Of a stretch of 64,000 nt of DNA, positions 58,901 to 64,000 are shown piece by piece (the stretch's first letter is position 1; the number at the start of each line of letters is the position of its first letter). The stretch comes from Platynereis dumerilii. Its lineage: Eukaryota; Annelida; Polychaeta; Phyllodocida; Nereididae. The DNA is taken from the NCBI GenBank assembly GCA_026936325.1, contig JAPTHN010000009.1, forward strand, positions 1,082,501 through 1,146,500, given 5' to 3'. Under the pieces are notes generated by a model. It did no database searches and was not told where the DNA came from. It was given only the letters and a program-made list of their open reading frames with translations. The position numbers and the translations under genes are program-made.

Positions 58901-61900
58901 GGCTGAGTATTCAGAACCACTAGGCCAAAATGAAACCATATAGGTTGGAAAGGCAACAAAATTCCACACTTAGTGAGACCAAACTCAATATGCCTAGCCA
59001 TTTTTGAAACCACCTTTAAGCCAGTCCAAACAAAAAGGTACATGCATTTTTTGGTTAAAAAATGTGCGATTCTGTAGCTTTAAAAATTGAGGGCTGAGTA
59101 TTCAGAACAACTAGGCCAAAATGAAACCATATAGGTTGGAAAGGCAATAAAATTCCCCACTTAGTGAGACCAAACTCAATATGCCTAGCCATTTTTGAAA
59201 CCACCTTTAAGCCAGTCCAAACAAAAAGGTACATGCTTTTTTTGGTTAAAAAATGTGCGATTTTGTAGCTTTCAACATTGAGGGCTGAGTATTCAGAACC
59301 ACTAGGCCAAAATGAAACCATATAGGTTGGAAAGCCAACAAAATTCCCCACTTAGTGAGACCAAACTCAATATGCCTAGCCATTTTTGAAACCACCTTTA
59401 AGCCAGTCCAAACAAAAAGGTACATGCATTTTTTGGTTAAAAAATGTGCGATTTTGTAGCTTTCAACATTGAGGGCTGAGTATTCAGAACCACTAGGCCA
59501 AAATGAAACCATATAGGTTGGAAAGCCAACAAAATTCCCCACTTAGTGAGACCAAACTCAATATGCCTAGCCATTTTTGAAACCACCTTTAAGCCAGTCC
59601 AAACAAAAAGGTACATGCATTTTTTGGTTAAAAAATGTGCGATTTTGTAGCTTTCAACATTGAGGGCTGAGTATTCAGAACAACTAGGCCAAAATTAAAC
59701 CATATAGGTTGGAAAGCCAACAAAATTCCCCACTTAGTGAGACCAAACTCAATATGCCTAGCCATTTTTGAAACCACCTTTAAGCCAGTCCAAACAAAAA
59801 GGTACATGCATTTTTTGGTTAAAAATGTGCGATTCTGTAGCTTTCAACATTGAGGGCTGAGTATTCAGAACAACTAGGCCAAAATGAAACCATATAGGTT
59901 GGAAAGCCAACAAAATTCCACACTTAGTGAGAGAGAACTCAATATGCCTAGCCATTTTTGAAACCACCTTTAAGCCAGTCCAAACAAAAAGGTACATGCA
60001 TTTTTTGGTTAAAAATGTGCGATTTTGTAGCTTTCAACATTGAGGGCTGAGTATTCAGAACCACTAGGCCAAAATGAAACCATATAGGTTGGAAAGGCAA
60101 CAAAATTCCCCACTTAGTGAGACCAAACTCAATATGCCTAGCCATTTCTGAAACCACCTTTAAGCCAGTCCAAACAAAAAATTACATGCATTTTTTGGTT
60201 AAAAAATGTGCGATTTTGTAGCTTTCAACATTGAGGGCTGAGTATTCAGAACAACTAGGCCAAAATGAAACCATATAGGTTGGAAAGCCAACAAAATGCC
60301 ACACTTAGTGAGAGAGAACTCAATATGCCTAGCCATTTTTGAAACCACCTTTAAGCCACTCCAAACAAAAAGGTACATGCATTTTTTGGTTAAAAAATGT
60401 GCGATTCTGTAGCTTTCAACATTGAGGGCTGAGTATTCAGAACAACTAGGCCAAAATGAAACCATATAGGTTGGAAAGGCAACAAAATTCCCCACTTAGT
60501 GAGACCAAACTCAATATGCCTAGCCATTTTTGAAACCACCTTTAAGCCAGTCCAAACAAAAAGGTACATGCATTTTTTGGTTAAAAAATGTGCAATTTTG
60601 TAGCTTTCAACATTGAGGGCTGAGTATTCAGAACCACTAGGCCAAAATGAAACCATATAGGTTGGAAAGCCAACAAAATTCCCCACTTAGTGAGACCAAA
60701 CTCAATATGCCTAGCCATTTTTGAAACCACCTTTAAGCCAGTCCAAACAAAGAGGTACATGCATTTTTTGGTTAAAAAATGTGCGATTTTGTAGCTTTCA
60801 ACATTGAGGGCTGAGTATTCAGAACAACTAGGCCAAAATGAAACCATATAGGTTGGAAAGCCAACAAAATTCCCCACTTAGTGAGACCAAACTCAATATG
60901 CCTAGCCATTTTGAAACCACCTTTAAGCCAGTCCAAACAAAAAATTACATGCATTTTTTGGTTAAAAAATGTGCGATTTTGTAGCTTTCAACATTGAGGG
61001 CTGAGTATTCAGAACCACTAGGCCAAAATGAAACCATATAGGTTGGAAAGCCAACAAAATGCCCACTTAGTGAGAGAGAACTCAATATGCCTAGCCATTT
61101 TTGAAACCACCTTTAAGCCACTCCAAACAAAAAGGTACATGCATTTTTTGGTTAAAAAATGTGCGATTTTGTAGCTTTCAACATTGAGGGCTGAGTATTC
61201 AGAACAACTAGGCCAAAATGAAACCATATAGGTTGGAAAGGCAACAAAATTCCCCACTTAGTGAGACCAAACTCAATATGCCTAGCCATTTTTGAAACCA
61301 CCTTTAAGCCAGTCCAAACAAAAAGGTACATGCATTTTTTGGTTAAAAAATGTGCGATTTTGTAGCTTTCAACATTGAGGGCTGAGTATTCAGAACCACT
61401 AGGCCAAAATGAAACCATATAGGTTGGAAAGCCAACAAAATTCCCCACTTAGTGAGACCAAACTCAATATGCCTAGCCATTTTTGAAACCACCTTTAAGC
61501 CAGTCCAAACAAAGAGGTACATGCATTTTTTGGTTAAAAAATGTGCGATTTTGTAGCTTTCAACATTGAGGGCTGAGTATTCAGAACAACTAGGCCAAAA
61601 TGAAACCATATAGGTTGGAAAGCCAACAAAATTCCCCACTTAGTGAGACCAAACTCAATATGCCTAGCCATTTTTGAAACCACCTTTAAGCCAGTCCAAA
61701 CAAAAAGGTGCAGGCATTTTTTGGGTAAAAAATGTGCAATTTTGTAGCTTTCAACATTGAGGGCTGAGTATTCAGAACCACTAGGCCAAAATGAAACCAT
61801 ATAGGTTGGAAAGCCAACAAAATTCCCCACTTAGTGAGACCAAACTCAATATGCCTAGCCATTTTTGAAACCACCTTTAAGCCAGTCCAAACAAAAAGGT

Positions 61901-62403
61901 ACATGCTTTTTTTGGTTAAAAAATGTGCGATTTTGTAGCTTTCAACATTGAGGGCTGAGTATTCAGAACCACTAGGCCAAAATGAAACCATATAGGTTGG
62001 AAAGCCAACAAAATTCCCCACTTAGTGAGACCAAACTCAATATGCCTAGCCATTTTTGAAACCACCTTTAAGCCAGTCCAAACAAAAAGGTACATGCATC
62101 TTTTGGTTAAAAAATGTGCGATTTTGTAGCTTTCAACATTGAGGGCTGAGTATTCAGAACCACTAGGCCAAAATGAAACCATATAGGTTGTAAAGCCAAC
62201 AAAATTCCCCACTTAGTGAGACCAAACTCAATATGCCTAGCCATTTTTGAAACCACCTTTAAGCCAGTCCAAACAAAGAGGTACATGCATTTTTTGGCTA
62301 CAAAATGTGCGATTTTGTAGCTTTCAACATTGAGGGCTGAGTATTCAGAACAACTAGGCCAAAATGAAACCATATAGGTTGGAAAGCCAACAAAATTCCC
62401 CAC
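54853..62403 (-). repeat. 37-monomer-spaced duplicate segment in the right array
   Basis: About 54853-55340 matches 61916-62403 with an offset of 7063 bp, sharing the GTTGTAAAGCC variant next to an AAAGAGGTACATGC monomer and a GGTGCAGGC monomer. A separate four-monomer repeat (762 bp) links 60199-60877 with 60961-61639, marked by the TAAGCCACTCC variant. Confidence 0.65.
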
Positions 62404-63014
62404 TTAGTGAGACCAAACTCAATATGCCTAGCCATTTTTGAAACCACCTTTAAGCCAGTCCAAACAAAAAGGTGCAGGCATTTTTTGGTTAAAAAATGTG
62501 CAATTTTGTAGCTTTCAACATTGAGGGCTGAGTATTCAGAACCACTAGGCCAAAATGAAACCATATAGGTTGGAAAGGCAACAAAATTCCCCACTTAGTG
62601 AGACCAAACTCAATATGCCTAGCCATTTTTGAAACCACCTTTAAGCCAGTCCAAACAAAAAGGTACATGCATCTTTTGGTTAAAAAATGTGCGATTTTGT
62701 AGCTTTCAACATTGAGGGCTGAGTATTCAGAACAACTAGGCCAAAATGAAACCATATAGGTTGGAAAGCCAACAAAATTCCCCACTTAGTGAGACCAAAC
62801 TCAATATGCCTAGCCATTTTTGAAACCACCTTTAAGCCAGTCCAAACAAAAAGGTACATGCATTTTTTGGTTAAAAATGTGCGATTCTGTAGCTTTCAAC
62901 ATTGAGGGCTGAGTATTCAGAACAACTAGGCCAAAATGAAACCATATAGGTTGGAAAGCCAACAAAATTCCACACTTCGTGAGAGAGAACTCAATATGCC
63001 TAGCCATTTTTGAA

Positions 63015-63720
63015 ACCACCTTTAAGCCAGTCCAAGGAGAAAGAAGCATGCATTTTTTTTGTTGAAAATGTGCAATTTTTCAACTTTCAACATTGCTGGC
63101 TGAGTATTCAGAACCATTGCGCCAAAATGAAACCATATAGGTTGAAAAGCCAACAAAATTCTCTACTTAGTCAGACCAAACTGAATATGCCTAGCCATTT
63201 TTGAAACCACCTTTAAGCCAGTCCAAGGAGAAAGAAGAATGATTTTTTTTGTTGAAAAATGTGCGATTTTTCAACTTTCAACATTGCTGGCTGAGTATTC
63301 AGAACCATTGCGCCAAAATGAAACCATATAGGTTGGAAAGCCAACAAAATTCCCTACTTAGTCAGGCCAAACTCAATATGCCTAGCCATTTTTGAAACCA
63401 CCTTTAAGCCAGTCCAAGGAGAAAGAAGCATGATTCTTTTTTGTTGAAAATATGCGATTTTTCAACTTTCACATTGCTGGCTGAGTATTCAGAAGCATTG
63501 CGCAAAAATGAAATCATATAGGTTGGAAAGCCAACAAAATTCCTTACTTAGTCAGACTAAGCTCAATATGCCTAGCCATTTTTGAAACCACCTTTAAGCT
63601 AGTCCAAGGAGAAAGAAGCATGATTTTTTTCTTGAAAAACTGTGCGATTTTTCAACTTTCAACATTGCTGGCTGAGTATTCAGAACCATTGCGCCAAAAT
63701 GAAACCATATAGGTTGGAAA
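63015..63720 (-). repeat. Type A block in the right array, inverted match to the left array
   Basis: Nearly four type-A monomers sit within type B sequence. Read on the minus strand they match about 10740-11400 of the left array. Rare variants are shared: the TATATGATTTCATTTTTGCG change, GCAATGCTTCTG, the CAATGTGAAAG deletion, GTAAGGGAATTTT, TATTCAGTTTGG, and a TTTTCAACAAAAAAAATGC form. The array returns to type B at about 63720. Confidence 0.85.
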
Positions 63721-64000
63721 GCCAACAAAATTCCCCACTTAGTGAGACCAAACTCAATATGCCTAGCCATTTTTGAAACCACCTTTAAGCCAGTCCAAAC
63801 AAAAAGGTACATGCATCTTTTGGTTAAAAAATGTGCGATTTTGTAGCTTTCAACATTGAGGGCTGAGTATTCAGAACCACTAGGCCAAAATGGAACCATA
63901 TAGGTTGTAAAGCCAACAAAATTCCCCACTTAGTGAGACCAAACTCAATATGCCTAGCCATTTTTGAAACCACCTTTAAGCCAGTCCAAACAAAAAGGTA

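Larger units (their letters stand above)
46753..64000 (-). repeat. Right satellite array, same family in inverted orientation
   Basis: About 90 monomers, mostly 191 bp, read on the minus strand, so the two arrays face each other across the central region. Type B predominates, with GCCTAGTGG or GCCTAGTTG variants and a regular alternation of GTACATGC, GTGCAGGC and GAGGTACATG forms after the A-rich tract. The first monomers (46760-47010) are A/B chimeras. The array begins inside a monomer at GGAAAGCCAAC and continues past the end of the window. Because 191 is not a multiple of three, each open frame spans about 1.5 monomers and then overlaps the next. Confidence 0.97.

Noticed and set aside
46774-63929. 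Dozens of 79-161 codon minus-strand frames in the right array
   Set aside because: Same cause: frames span about 1.5 monomers and overlap their neighbours. Longer ones occur only where an indel restores the frame between units.

Overview
This window looks like repeat-dense, gene-poor animal nuclear DNA, most likely from a marine invertebrate. The grounds are indirect: two large satellite arrays, a CR1/L2-like LINE, tRNA-derived SINEs, many short DNA transposons with target-site duplications, and long tetranucleotide tracts. The taxon is a guess (echinoderm, hemichordate or similar). I see no intact host protein gene, no rRNA, no genuine tRNA gene and no CRISPR.

Layout. (1) 1-14145 is a satellite array of ~189-191 bp monomers read on the plus strand. 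It is mostly type A, switching to type B after ~11.44 kb. It contains block duplications of 13 monomers (2475 bp) and 14 monomers (2673 bp). (2) 14146-46752 is a ~32.6 kb nest of dispersed repeats. From left to right it holds pyrimidine-rich tracts, a tRNA-derived SINE, (TCTA)n tracts split by a young short LTR element (18045-19125), and a ~4.9 kb palindrome made of two inverted copies of one element (19558-24473), whose right arm carries a piggyBac-like MITE. Next come further MITEs, a dismembered CR1-like LINE (26.9-40.25 kb), a Tc1-type MITE abutting a second LINE fragment (41.1-43.3 kb), and a 20-bp minisatellite. (3) 46753-64000 is a second array of the same satellite in the opposite orientation, mainly type B, with 4-, 25- and 37-monomer duplications and one inserted type-A block at ~63.0-63.7 kb. 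That block carries the same private mutations as ~10.75-11.4 kb of the left array.

The most interesting coding content is the decayed LINE. Its ORF1 remnant encodes, in order, a PHD-type zinc finger, an SGNH/GDSL-esterase-like domain, a NADAR (YbiA-like) domain and two CCHC zinc knuckles. An AP endonuclease-like ORF2 start follows, with the reverse transcriptase 5.4 kb further on. PHD and esterase domains are known from CR1 ORF1 proteins. A NADAR domain between the esterase and the zinc knuckles is the least expected part, and NADAR is otherwise linked to NAD/ADP-ribose chemistry.

The insertion order can be partly read. LINE first, then mariner-like, Tc1-like and GGGGCAC-type MITEs into or beside it, with a second MITE nested in the last. 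In the palindrome, a SINE and a hAT-like MITE are on both arms and so predate duplication, while the piggyBac-like MITE is on one arm and so came later.
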